DNA of 46,471 nt from Desulfobacterales bacterium. Lineage in GTDB: Bacteria; Desulfobacterota; Desulfobacteria; Desulfobacterales; SpSt-501. Below, in pieces: positions 9,283 to 16,664 of the stretch. The notes under the pieces were generated by a model that searched no databases, was not told where the DNA came from, and was given only the letters and a program-made list of their open reading frames with translations. Within the stretch, counting starts at the first letter, position 1; each line of letters begins with the position of its first letter. The position numbers and the translations under genes are program-made. The stretch lies in NCBI GenBank assembly GCA_030834695.1, contig JAUQXK010000080.1, forward strand, positions 1 through 46,471, written 5' to 3'.

Positions 9283-9785
9283 TTCCGGTTGTCTCCCAGG
9301 CCCGCTGAAATGAACTCCGTCAGAAATGAATGAAACATTTGAATCGCCATGAAGAGCCCGCCGGCCGCCGAGGCGCCGTAGGCCCAGGACATGGAGAGAA
9401 ACAGGGCCGGAGAGCTTTGGTTACGCACGAACCAGGCGAGCTGAAAGCCGCCCACCGTCAGAACCACCAGAAATGCGAAAATGGCAGCCTTGGAGACGAG
9501 CGAGACCCGGCGCCGTTGACGAGGACCGAGGCGCGTGATCAGGGCTTCGACCCCGATATGCAGGTTTTTCTGCAGGGCGAGCCCGGCGGCCAGGAACGAC
9601 ACCCAGATCATCAGGTAGCGGGCGATCTCCTCGGACCAGGAAAGCGAACTGCTGAAAAGATAGCGAAGCAGGACCTGCACGATGACCAGGATCGTCATCA
9701 CCAGGACCATCGCGATCGTAATGATTTCGACCCATCGGGCGGAGACGCGGCTGAGCGTCTCCGCTATCGACATCAAGCGTTGCAT
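9279..9785 (-). CDS. dctQ: TRAP transporter small permease DctQ
   Basis: A 168-residue four-helix membrane protein with the DctQ signature WSEEIARYLMIWVSFLAA near residue 50, which places it beyond doubt in the family. It forms the membrane complex with DctM. Gene order dctP-dctQ-dctM is standard. Its 3' end overlaps the dctM start, and a perfect hairpin separates it from dctP. Confidence 0.92.
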   Translation of the reverse strand: MQRLMSIAETLSRVSARWVEIITIAMVLVMTILVIVQVLLRYLFSSSLSWSEEIARYLMIWVSFLAAGLALQKNLHIGVEALITRLGPRQRRRVSLVSKAAIFAFLVVLTVGGFQLAWFVRNQSSPALFLSMSWAYGASAAGGLFMAIQMFHSFLTEFISAGLGDNRK

Positions 9786-9791
9786 GTGGAT

Positions 9792-9814
9792 TCTCCCCGG
9801 CTAAACCGGGGAGA
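9792..9814 (-). promoter_or_regulatory. GC-rich hairpin between dctP and dctQ
   Basis: A perfect 9-base-pair stem (9792-9800 with 9806-9814) and 5-base loop (CTAAA) occupy the gap between dctP and dctQ. No U tract follows on the minus strand. The position, directly after a binding-protein gene, mirrors the hairpin at 3604-3628 and suggests control of the ratio of binding protein to membrane subunits. Confidence 0.6.
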
Positions 9815-9845
9815 CGGAGGATCCCCGCCCCCCCGGCCATATCTG

Positions 9846-10886
9846 CTAATTACCCTGTTCGGCTTCCTTGGCGGACTTGAGCGCCCAATCGACCCACTTC
9901 TTGTCGATCTTGGTCGAAATGAACTCGATGACCGGCTTCTGGGTCGCTTCCCGGAACAACTGAAGCTCTTTCTCGTTCGGCGTGTAAAGCTGCATGCCCT
10001 TATCCTGGAGAATCTTGACCCCGTTGAAAACGTGACGGATGTTCTGGCCGCGCGAAATGGTGGCCATCAGCTCGCCGCCGTCCCGCACGACCGTGCGGAT
10101 ATCCGCCGGCAGGGATGAGTAGAACTTGTCGTTGATCAGGATCGGCAGGACGCTGTAAACATGCCCGTCCAGCGTCAGGTATTTCTGCACCTCGTAAAAC
10201 TTGCCGATTTCGATAACCGACACGGGGTTTTCCTGCCCGTCGACCACGCCCTGCTGCAGGGCCATGTAGACCTCGCCCCAGGCGATGGGGGTGGGAGTGG
10301 CGCCCAGCGCCTTGACCATGGCCATATGGGCCGGATTTTCCATGGTCCGGATCTTCAGGCCCTTCATGTCCTCGGGGGACTTGACCTGACGCACCCGGTT
10401 GGTGAAGTTCCGGAACCCGTTCTCGCCCACGCCCAGCGTCCGGACGCCGGTCTTTTTGCGCATTTCTTCGAACAGGGCCTTTCCGAAATCGCTGTCCAGC
10501 GATTTGTGCGCCACCCGCTCATTGCCGTAGAGATACGGAATGCCGAGCACCATGATCTCCGGGAAGAAGCCGGCAATGGGACCTTCGGCGATCATGCACA
10601 TCTCGATCGTGCCCTGCTGCACCCCTTCGTACTGCTCCCTCTCCTTGCCGAGCTGGCTGGCCGGATAAACCTCGACCTGCACCGCCCCTCCGGTGCGCTG
10701 TTCGACGAAGCGCTTGAAGACGGTCACGCCGACATGAATGCTTTCTTCTTCCACGGGGGGCTGGCCGTGGGCGAACTTGATCACAATCGGGGCGGCGCCA
10801 GCCTGTGGGGCGCCGGCCAGCAAAAAAGTCAGAACAGAGAGGGTCATGAAAATGGTGACGATGGTTCGAAAACGTTTCGTGATCAT
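9846..10886 (-). CDS. dctP: TRAP transporter substrate-binding protein DctP
   Basis: A periplasmic extracytoplasmic solute receptor of 346 residues. A signal peptide covers about residues 1-31 (MITKRFRTIVTIFMTL, cleavage after AGAA), and the mature protein begins PIVIKFAHGQPP, typical of DctP. The conserved LKIRTMENPAH region holds the arginine that binds the ligand carboxylate in the family. The fit is to the classic C4-dicarboxylate/2-oxoacid branch, but the ligand cannot be named. Placement directly downstream of hutI makes a urocanate-pathway acid or a hydroxyacid for the LarA/aconitase X pair plausible. Confidence 0.92.
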   Translation of the reverse strand: MITKRFRTIVTIFMTLSVLTFLLAGAPQAGAAPIVIKFAHGQPPVEEESIHVGVTVFKRFVEQRTGGAVQVEVYPASQLGKEREQYEGVQQGTIEMCMIAEGPIAGFFPEIMVLGIPYLYGNERVAHKSLDSDFGKALFEEMRKKTGVRTLGVGENGFRNFTNRVRQVKSPEDMKGLKIRTMENPAHMAMVKALGATPTPIAWGEVYMALQQGVVDGQENPVSVIEIGKFYEVQKYLTLDGHVYSVLPILINDKFYSSLPADIRTVVRDGGELMATISRGQNIRHVFNGVKILQDKGMQLYTPNEKELQLFREATQKPVIEFISTKIDKKWVDWALKSAKEAEQGN

Positions 10887-10939
10887 AGGCGTCCTCCTTG
10901 TGCAGTTGATGGGATGGTTCTCTTCCGATCGAAAAGTGA

Positions 10940-12184
10940 TTAGGGCAAAGGCGCCCGGATCACCTTTCCACGCTTGATCAACCCCACGATGGGATTGCGA
11001 TCCAAACGGTAGACGAATTCCTCAAACACCGGAATGTCCCAGATCTGGATGTCGGCGAGCCCGCCCGTTTGGAGACATCCGATATCCGGAAAACGGTTCA
11101 ATGCCTTGGCGCCTCCCACGGTTGCCGCCAGCATGGCCTCCTCCGGGGACAGGCGATGGCGTCGGCAGGCCAGGACCATCACGAAATGCATCGTCTCAGT
11201 CCAATTGCCCGGGTTCAGGTTGGTTGCCAGGGCCAGGGTCATGCCGGAATCCAGCACGGCCCGGGCGTCGAAGGGCTTGGGGTGGTTCACGGCGAAATCC
11301 AGGGCGGGCAGGCCGACGCCGACGACGCCGGCTTGCGCCAGCCGGCGCATCTCGGCAGGCGTCGTGTAATTCAGATGATCCATCGATACCGCGCCCAGAT
11401 CGACGGCCAGGTCGGCAACGCCGGTTGCCGAATATGCATCCGCATGAATCTTGGGCCTCAAGCCATGGGACAGCCCGGCTTCAAGTACTCGCCTGGTCTG
11501 ATCAAGGGTATAGTACCCCTCGTCACAGTATACATCGCAAAATTCCGCCAGCCGCATCCCGGCCGCGCGCGGAATCATTTCGTTGACCAGGAGATCCACA
11601 TAGCGGTCCCGGGGAATGTCTTTGGGGAAGTCATGCGCGCCCAGGAACGTGGAAACGATATCCGCCGGGCAGGATTGACTCAGCCTTCGGGTGGTTTCGA
11701 GTTGTTTGAGCTCGTCGCTCCAACTGAGTCCGTATCCCGATTTCGATTCAATCGTCGTCGATCCCGAGGCGAACATCCGGTTCAACCGATCTGCCGACTC
11801 TGCGAAGAGACGTTCAGGATGGGCCTCCCGGGTCATGCTCACGGTGGCGGGGATGCCGGCCGGAATGCCCATTGCTGCGACCTGTGCGGCGGTGCGGGTC
11901 ATTTTAGCGGCGTATTCAATCGACCGGGAGCCGCCGAATACCAGGTGGGTGTGACCGTCGACAAAACCCGGGGCCACGAGCCCCCCGTGGGCGTCAACCA
12001 CCCGAGCGGCGGAAAGATCCAAGCGCGATGACACCTCGGCCGCCGAACCCACGACCATTATCCGCTCGCCGGCGACGGCCACGCAACCGTGCGCCACCCG
12101 GCCGAGCGGGTCACCATGGGTGGCGGCGCAGGTAACCACCTCGGAGGCGCCGGTAATGAACAGATCCGCCTTGGGTTTCTCCAT
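10940..12184 (-). CDS. hutI: HutI-like imidazolonepropionase with altered active site
   Basis: An amidohydrolase of 414 residues, closest in overall pattern to imidazolonepropionase, which opens imidazolone-propionate to formiminoglutamate. GHTH (His78, His80), ESKSGYGL, FLGAHDFP, His247 and His270 are all in place. Two positions differ: the usual HADE motif is HADA (Ala250), and the usual ATDLNPG metal-ligand Asp is Asn322 (codon AAC at 11219-11221). From memory, Bacillus HutI uses Glu252 and Asp324 here. The ATG at 12184 is preferred over an upstream in-frame start because AAGGA lies eight bases ahead and it leaves one base after the hutU stop. It may act on a modified substrate. Confidence 0.82.
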   Translation of the reverse strand: MEKPKADLFITGASEVVTCAATHGDPLGRVAHGCVAVAGERIMVVGSAAEVSSRLDLSAARVVDAHGGLVAPGFVDGHTHLVFGGSRSIEYAAKMTRTAAQVAAMGIPAGIPATVSMTREAHPERLFAESADRLNRMFASGSTTIESKSGYGLSWSDELKQLETTRRLSQSCPADIVSTFLGAHDFPKDIPRDRYVDLLVNEMIPRAAGMRLAEFCDVYCDEGYYTLDQTRRVLEAGLSHGLRPKIHADAYSATGVADLAVDLGAVSMDHLNYTTPAEMRRLAQAGVVGVGLPALDFAVNHPKPFDARAVLDSGMTLALATNLNPGNWTETMHFVMVLACRRHRLSPEEAMLAATVGGAKALNRFPDIGCLQTGGLADIQIWDIPVFEEFVYRLDRNPIVGLIKRGKVIRAPLP

Positions 12185-12185
12185 G

Positions 12186-13922
12186 CTATTTGTCCTTGGT
12201 GTGGGCACTTCTGCGGAGCTGACGGCCGCCCTCGGGTCCGAAGGTCGCCGTGGGGCTCCACCACAGCGGGATCTTGATGCTTTCTTTGGTCAGCTTTCCG
12301 CGGCCCTGGGCCACTTCCCGCGCCGTTTCATACCCGGCCTGAGCATGGCGAACCACTCCGATTCCGGAGTCCGTCGTCATGCAGGCACCCAAGCGCAGGT
12401 CGGCCTCCTCGGTGCCGTCCGCGATCATGGTCACACCGGTGTGCACCGCTTCGCCCATCGAGTAGTTGGCCTGCATGGCGATCAGATCGCACATGGCGGC
12501 GCAGTTCAGCAGACCGTTGAGCATGGGCCAATCGGATATCAGATCGCCGCCGTCCTTCATCTTCTCGGACTCGAAGGTCGGGTTGACGATCGAGCCGGAA
12601 TCCAGGTTGTCTCGCGAAAACGCCACCGGCCCTTTCACTTCGCCCTGCTTGATCAAGTCGTTCACCGCCAAGGCAAACGCTTTGCGTTCGCCGAAGCCCA
12701 GGTAGCAGACCCGTGCCGGCAGACCTTCGATGGGCAGGTGCTTGCGGGCCAGGTTGACCCACTTGACCGTCAGCTTGTCTTCCGGGAACATCTTCAACAC
12801 CAGATCATCCAGACGCGCGAGATCGCTCGCCTCGCCCGAGATGCAGGTCCAGCGGAAAGGCCCGCGGCCTTCGCAGAAAAGCGGGCGGATATACTCGGCC
12901 ACGAAGCCCGGAATCGTCATCGCCTCTTTCTCGGGCATGCCCGCATCGCGGCATTCCTTGCGGATGCTGGTGCCGTATTCGAAGACGTGCACGTTCTTCT
13001 TGGAGGCGAAGGCGTTCATGGCCCGCAGTTGCTTGACCATGGATTCCCGTGCCTTCTTGAAGCACAGGTCGCGGTCCTTCATGCGCAGGGCTTCGGCCTC
13101 CTGGGGGGAAAACCCCTCGGGGATATACGACAGCGGATCGTGACAGGGGCACATCTCGGTGACCACGTCCGGCTCGAATCCTTTTTCATAAGCTTCCCAG
13201 AACAGGGTGGCGGCATTGCCCACCACGCCGATGCCCAGGGCCCTTTTCTCGGAAGCGGCTTTCTTGGCCATCCGGATGGCCTCGTCCAGGTTCTTGGCCT
13301 TCACGTCGGAGAAACCGATCTGGATGCGCTTGTCGATGGTCTGTTCGTTCACGTCCACGGCGATGCACACCCCGCCGTGCATGCTCATCGCCCGCGGCTG
13401 GTTGGCGCCCATGCCGCCGTGGCCGGCGGTGAGCAGAATCCGGCCGGCCATGGTGCCGTCGAAATGACGGGCGGCGATGGCCCCCAGCGTCTCGAAGGTG
13501 CCCTGGATGACGCCCTGGGTCCCGATATACTCCCAGGGGGCGGCCGTGTACTGGGCGAAAATGGTCAAATTTTTATCCTGCAGATCGTAGAAAATGGGCC
13601 AGGTCGCCTTCATGATGTTGGTAGTGGCCATCACCACGCGCGGGGCCAGCTTATGCGTCTTGAAGATGGCCACGGGCATCCCGGACTGCACCACCAGGGT
13701 CTCGTCGTTTTCCAGGCTTTTCAGGGAGTCGACGATGGCGTGATAAGATTCCCAGTTGCGCGCGCATTTGCCGATGCCGCCGTAGACCACTAGATATTCC
13801 GGCGCCTCGGCGTTCTCCATATTGTTCTCCAGCATGCGCAGGAGGGTCTCTTGTTTCCAGCCCTTGCACCTCAATGTCGGTCCGCGCTGGGCTTTGACCG
13901 AATAAAGAATTTCCGGCTTCAT
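12186..13922 (-). CDS. hutU: Urocanate hydratase-like protein HutU (divergent)
   Basis: A 578-residue urocanase homologue; urocanase adds water to urocanate using tightly bound NAD. The glycine-rich GHGGMGANQP loop, the YIRPLFCEGRGPFRW catalytic-cysteine segment and LPARVCYLGFGER are recognisable. The usual glycine-rich HHGGGVGMG segment near the C-terminal third is replaced by a shorter MQANYSMGEA (about 483-492). The start at 13922 has AAGGAG six bases upstream; the frame stays open 17 codons further. Together with the changes in HutI this suggests a distinct sub-family. Confidence 0.83.
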   Translation of the reverse strand: MKPEILYSVKAQRGPTLRCKGWKQETLLRMLENNMENAEAPEYLVVYGGIGKCARNWESYHAIVDSLKSLENDETLVVQSGMPVAIFKTHKLAPRVVMATTNIMKATWPIFYDLQDKNLTIFAQYTAAPWEYIGTQGVIQGTFETLGAIAARHFDGTMAGRILLTAGHGGMGANQPRAMSMHGGVCIAVDVNEQTIDKRIQIGFSDVKAKNLDEAIRMAKKAASEKRALGIGVVGNAATLFWEAYEKGFEPDVVTEMCPCHDPLSYIPEGFSPQEAEALRMKDRDLCFKKARESMVKQLRAMNAFASKKNVHVFEYGTSIRKECRDAGMPEKEAMTIPGFVAEYIRPLFCEGRGPFRWTCISGEASDLARLDDLVLKMFPEDKLTVKWVNLARKHLPIEGLPARVCYLGFGERKAFALAVNDLIKQGEVKGPVAFSRDNLDSGSIVNPTFESEKMKDGGDLISDWPMLNGLLNCAAMCDLIAMQANYSMGEAVHTGVTMIADGTEEADLRLGACMTTDSGIGVVRHAQAGYETAREVAQGRGKLTKESIKIPLWWSPTATFGPEGGRQLRRSAHTKDK

Positions 13923-13965
13923 CCTTTTCTCCTTTGCGTTAGGTCGAAAGACACGCAGCGGTGTC

Positions 13966-14865
13966 CTATTCAATCATGTCCAAGAGGTTGTTTTCGATAA
14001 TCTGAGTCAGGGAGAAGCTGTGGAGTTGAAGGTAGTGTTTGAGCGGCTCCTCCAGGGCTCCCAAGGGAACCGGCCCGACGAGTTCCGCCCCGGCCACCGC
14101 AACGCCGTAGCGCGCCGCCTCCGAGCGGATCGTCTCCATGACGCGGGGGATGGGCGTCTTGGTGTAGTTGGTCAAGTTCATCGACACCTGCACCATGCCC
14201 TCGTTTTCAAGGGCCAGCCCGATGGCCCGCACGAAGCGATACCCCCCGTTGATGAACCGGACCCCCTTGGCGATGGTCTGGGCGATCACAAGATCGCTTG
14301 TCCGGAGGTTGACGTTCAAGGCGATCAATGGAAAGCGCGCCCCGGTCACCGTCGCCCCGGCCTTCGGATTGAACTGGGCCGGACCCTCATCGGGGAGCCA
14401 TTCCGGATGCTTCAGCTTTTCCGCCAGGGCCTCGTATTGGCCTTTGCGAATACTGGTCAGCAGGGTGCGCTCGGGCCGGGTCGCCGAGTCTTCATAATAG
14501 TAGACCGGAACGCCCAGCCCGCCCAGAAAGCGGCCGAACTCTCGCGAAATCTCGACCGCTTCGGCAGTGTCCACCCCGCGGACCGGTATAAACGGCACCA
14601 CGTCCACCGCCCCCTGGCGCGGATGGGACCCCTGATGCCGCGCCATGTCGATCAGCTCGACGGCCTTGGCGGCCATGGCCTGGGTGGCGGCGAGCACGGC
14701 TTCGGGCCGCCCCAGGTAGGTGATCACCGTGCGGTTGTGATCCGCGTCCGATGAACATTCGGTGATCTTCACCTCCTGGACCGAGCGGATCTGATCCAAC
14801 ACCTTTTCAACCAATCCGTGATCGCGGCCTTCACTGATATTGGGAACACACGAGAGGATCTTCAT
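13966..14865 (-). CDS. ftcD: Glutamate formimidoyltransferase
   Basis: The enzyme moves the formimino group of formiminoglutamate to tetrahydrofolate, releasing glutamate. The 299-residue protein matches the stand-alone transferase domain: MKILSCVPNISEGR at the start, DHNRTVITYLG near 47-57, and HPRQGAVDVVPFIPV near 84. The frame is open 68 codons upstream as a shadow of the next gene, but the ATG at 14865 with GGGAG ahead matches the family N-terminus. Its presence argues that the operon really does generate formiminoglutamate. Confidence 0.92.
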   Translation of the reverse strand: MKILSCVPNISEGRDHGLVEKVLDQIRSVQEVKITECSSDADHNRTVITYLGRPEAVLAATQAMAAKAVELIDMARHQGSHPRQGAVDVVPFIPVRGVDTAEAVEISREFGRFLGGLGVPVYYYEDSATRPERTLLTSIRKGQYEALAEKLKHPEWLPDEGPAQFNPKAGATVTGARFPLIALNVNLRTSDLVIAQTIAKGVRFINGGYRFVRAIGLALENEGMVQVSMNLTNYTKTPIPRVMETIRSEAARYGVAVAGAELVGPVPLGALEEPLKHYLQLHSFSLTQIIENNLLDMIE

Positions 14866-14882
14866 GGACGTCTCCCTTCTTC

Positions 14883-15452
14883 TCAATCCAGCCGCTTCAG
14901 ACGCTCGGCTTGTGATTGGATTCGCTGGGCCTGGTTCGCATCTTTGATTTTGGGAAGATTGATCGCCACGTTGGATAGGCACCCGTCGAGCCCCGCCCGC
15001 GCCAGATAAAGAGCGCACTCCAGATCCGATTGGGCATTTGGGTTGGACCGGCCCGTGAGCGTTCGGCACCGTTCGATGACGCGGCGGCAGCTTTCGGCGT
15101 TTTCAAGAGGGATGCGAGTGGCCTGCAGCATCGCTTCTGCAACCGCCTCCTGGCGGGCCGCCCGTTCCTTCTCGGAGGTCTTGGGCAAGCGGAATGCAGC
15201 CATCACGGCATCGAACGATTCCGAGTCCCGGCGGGCGCCTTGAAGCAGCCTGCGCGAAAGGTCCTCGGCTTCATCGATGATCGGTCGGTAGAAAGCGTCG
15301 GGCTCCATCCCGGGCTTTCCCATCGACAACCGGGCGACCATGGCCGCCAGCGCAGCCGCCATGCCTCCGGCGACCGCCGAGGCCGAGCCTCCCCCCGTTG
15401 AATTGTCGGCCGGGTCCAGGATACGAAGGAATGTTTTAATGGTTGGTTCCAC
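14883..15452 (-). CDS. fchA: Formimidoyltetrahydrofolate cyclodeaminase
   Basis: The enzyme converts formimino-tetrahydrofolate to methenyl-tetrahydrofolate and ammonia, completing one-carbon recovery after FtcD. The STGGGSASAVAGGMAAALA segment near residue 18 and the helical body are typical; 189 residues from the chosen GTG, against about 205 in the family. The frame extends to an ATG at 15563, but that codon lies between the predicted -35 and -10 elements and the extension runs through the operator, so a start at GTG 15452, matching the family N-terminus (EPTIKTFL), is preferred. The ribosome site is weak and the exact start is uncertain. Confidence 0.82.
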   Translation of the reverse strand: MEPTIKTFLRILDPADNSTGGGSASAVAGGMAAALAAMVARLSMGKPGMEPDAFYRPIIDEAEDLSRRLLQGARRDSESFDAVMAAFRLPKTSEKERAARQEAVAEAMLQATRIPLENAESCRRVIERCRTLTGRSNPNAQSDLECALYLARAGLDGCLSNVAINLPKIKDANQAQRIQSQAERLKRLD

Positions 15453-15525
15453 GATGAAATCGCTTTCAGCAATGACCGGTTCGTATAGCGTAACGCCAAA
15501 AAATGCTTGACGAGGGTGGCGCAAA

Positions 15526-15545
15526 TGTATATGGTTGCATATACA
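15526..15545. promoter_or_regulatory. Predicted HutC-type operator, perfect 8-4-8 inverted repeat
   Basis: TGTATATG at 15526-15533 and CATATACA at 15538-15545 are exact reverse complements around a 4-base spacer. Overlapping it, 15535-15546 reads TTGCATATACAA, a near-palindrome resembling the TGTATATACA-type sites that HutC/GntR-UTRA proteins bind (from memory). It lies where the minus-strand hut transcript should begin and 126 bases from the divergent GntR gene. The most economical reading is repression of the hut operon by the adjacent regulator. Confidence 0.7.
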
Positions 15546-15551
15546 AGCTTT

Positions 15552-15581
15552 CTTGTAGGCCATCTCCTAATGCCGTGTCAA
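15552..15581 (-). promoter_or_regulatory. Predicted sigma70 promoter of the hut-like operon
   Basis: On the minus strand a perfect -35 TTGACA (15576-15581) is followed after 18 bases by TACAAG (15552-15557, 4 of 6 to consensus). Transcription would start near 15545, at the edge of the inverted-repeat operator. No other promoter is evident for the fourteen genes down to 346. Confidence 0.55.
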
Positions 15582-15671
15582 GAAAAAAAATGGGGCGCTT
15601 CCGGTGGTCGATCGAATACAAAAAGCGATGTCTCATCTTGACGCAGCCCATCGCTGGAGGTTTCCCCGTCG

Positions 15672-16511
15672 GTGAAACTAAAGACCAGAAAGCCCCGCAC
15701 GTTATCCCCGGCCGAGCTTAAAGGACTGGACACGCTTGCCAGACATCGGAGCCCCTCTTTCCACCTGGCCGAGCATGCGTTGGCTTCCAAACCGCTTTTT
15801 CAGCAAGTCAAAGACCATATCGTCGGCCAGATCGAATCGGGTAAATGGCCGCCGGACACCCGCATCCCTTCTGAAAACGAACTGATCGACAAGCTTTCGA
15901 TTTCGCGAATGACGATTCACCGGGCGCTTCGGGAATTGACGTCGGAAGGCTATTTGACCCGTGCTCAGGGGCTGGGGACGTTCGTCGCCGCCCCGAAAGC
16001 GCAGTCCGCCTTGCTGACGATTCGCCCCATTTCCGACGAAATCTCCAAGCGGGGAGGTATCCACACGGCGGAGGTTTATTTGTTGGCCGAAGAAAAGGCA
16101 GACCTTGAAATTGCCGAAGCCTTGGGGCTTGAACCCGGCGCATTGGTATACCGGTCCGTCATCGTCCACCATGCCGACGGCTTGCCGGTTCAGCTCGCCG
16201 ATCGCTACGTCAATCCCCTCGTGGCTCCAGATTTCATCAAACAGGACTTCTCGAAGATCACTCCCAGCCACTACCTTTTCCAAGTCGGACCCCTGACCAG
16301 GGCCGAGCATATCTTCGAGGCGATCATACCCGATCTTCGCACACGCACCTTGCTGAAGATCGGTGCATCCGAACCCTGCCTGTTGCTGACGCGCAGAACC
16401 TGGATCCATGAAAAAGTGGCCTCGCGGGCGCGCCTGATCCATCCCGGATCACGGTTCAAGATAGGAGGGATCTTCACGCCGCCCTCCTCGCTCAGCCCTG
16501 TCGTAGGATGA
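15672..16511 (+). CDS. GntR-family UTRA-domain regulator, HutC-like
   Basis: A 279-residue regulator with an N-terminal winged helix-turn-helix (about residues 40-110, with PSENELIDKLSISRMTIHRALREL) and a C-terminal UTRA ligand-binding domain. This is the HutC layout, where urocanate or a related acid is the inducer. The N-terminal 38 residues before the DNA-binding domain are longer than usual. It starts at GTG with GGAGG eleven bases upstream. It diverges from the hut-like operon and faces a matching operator, so it is the likely repressor. A strong terminator follows its stop. Confidence 0.88.
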   Translation: MKLKTRKPRTLSPAELKGLDTLARHRSPSFHLAEHALASKPLFQQVKDHIVGQIESGKWPPDTRIPSENELIDKLSISRMTIHRALRELTSEGYLTRAQGLGTFVAAPKAQSALLTIRPISDEISKRGGIHTAEVYLLAEEKADLEIAEALGLEPGALVYRSVIVHHADGLPVQLADRYVNPLVAPDFIKQDFSKITPSHYLFQVGPLTRAEHIFEAIIPDLRTRTLLKIGASEPCLLLTRRTWIHEKVASRARLIHPGSRFKIGGIFTPPSSLSPVVG

Positions 16512-16523
16512 CATTTCAAAGCT

Positions 16524-16563
16524 CGGCCCCCTCCCGTTCGTGCGTGAGGGGGTCGCGCTTTTT
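16524..16563 (+). terminator. Rho-independent terminator after the GntR gene
   Basis: A 10-base-pair stem with one G-U pair (16524-16533 with 16546-16555) is followed by CGC and TTTTT at 16559-16563, starting 13 bases after the GntR stop. It ends the plus-strand transcript before the convergent cydB. Confidence 0.8.
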
Positions 16564-16664
16564 GGCATTCTCAAGGTTGGGTTGCAGGCGGAGGCTGCCG
16601 ACCCGATTCCATGGTTCGGCCGCCTCCGCGTCGGGGGGAGGAAGAGGAGCGAGCGTTATCGGCT

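Noticed and set aside
12120-13793. A 557-residue plus-strand open frame
   Set aside because: It is the antisense shadow of hutU and part of hutI; the minus-strand proteins have clear family motifs while this one has none.
13966-15069. Longer ftcD with a 68-residue N-terminal extension
   Set aside because: The extension overlaps fchA on the same strand in another frame; the ATG at 14865 has a good ribosome site and fits the family N-terminus.
14883-15563. Longer fchA starting at ATG 15563
   Set aside because: The extra residues are encoded across the predicted promoter and operator, the ribosome site touches the ATG without spacing, and the added segment is not in the family.
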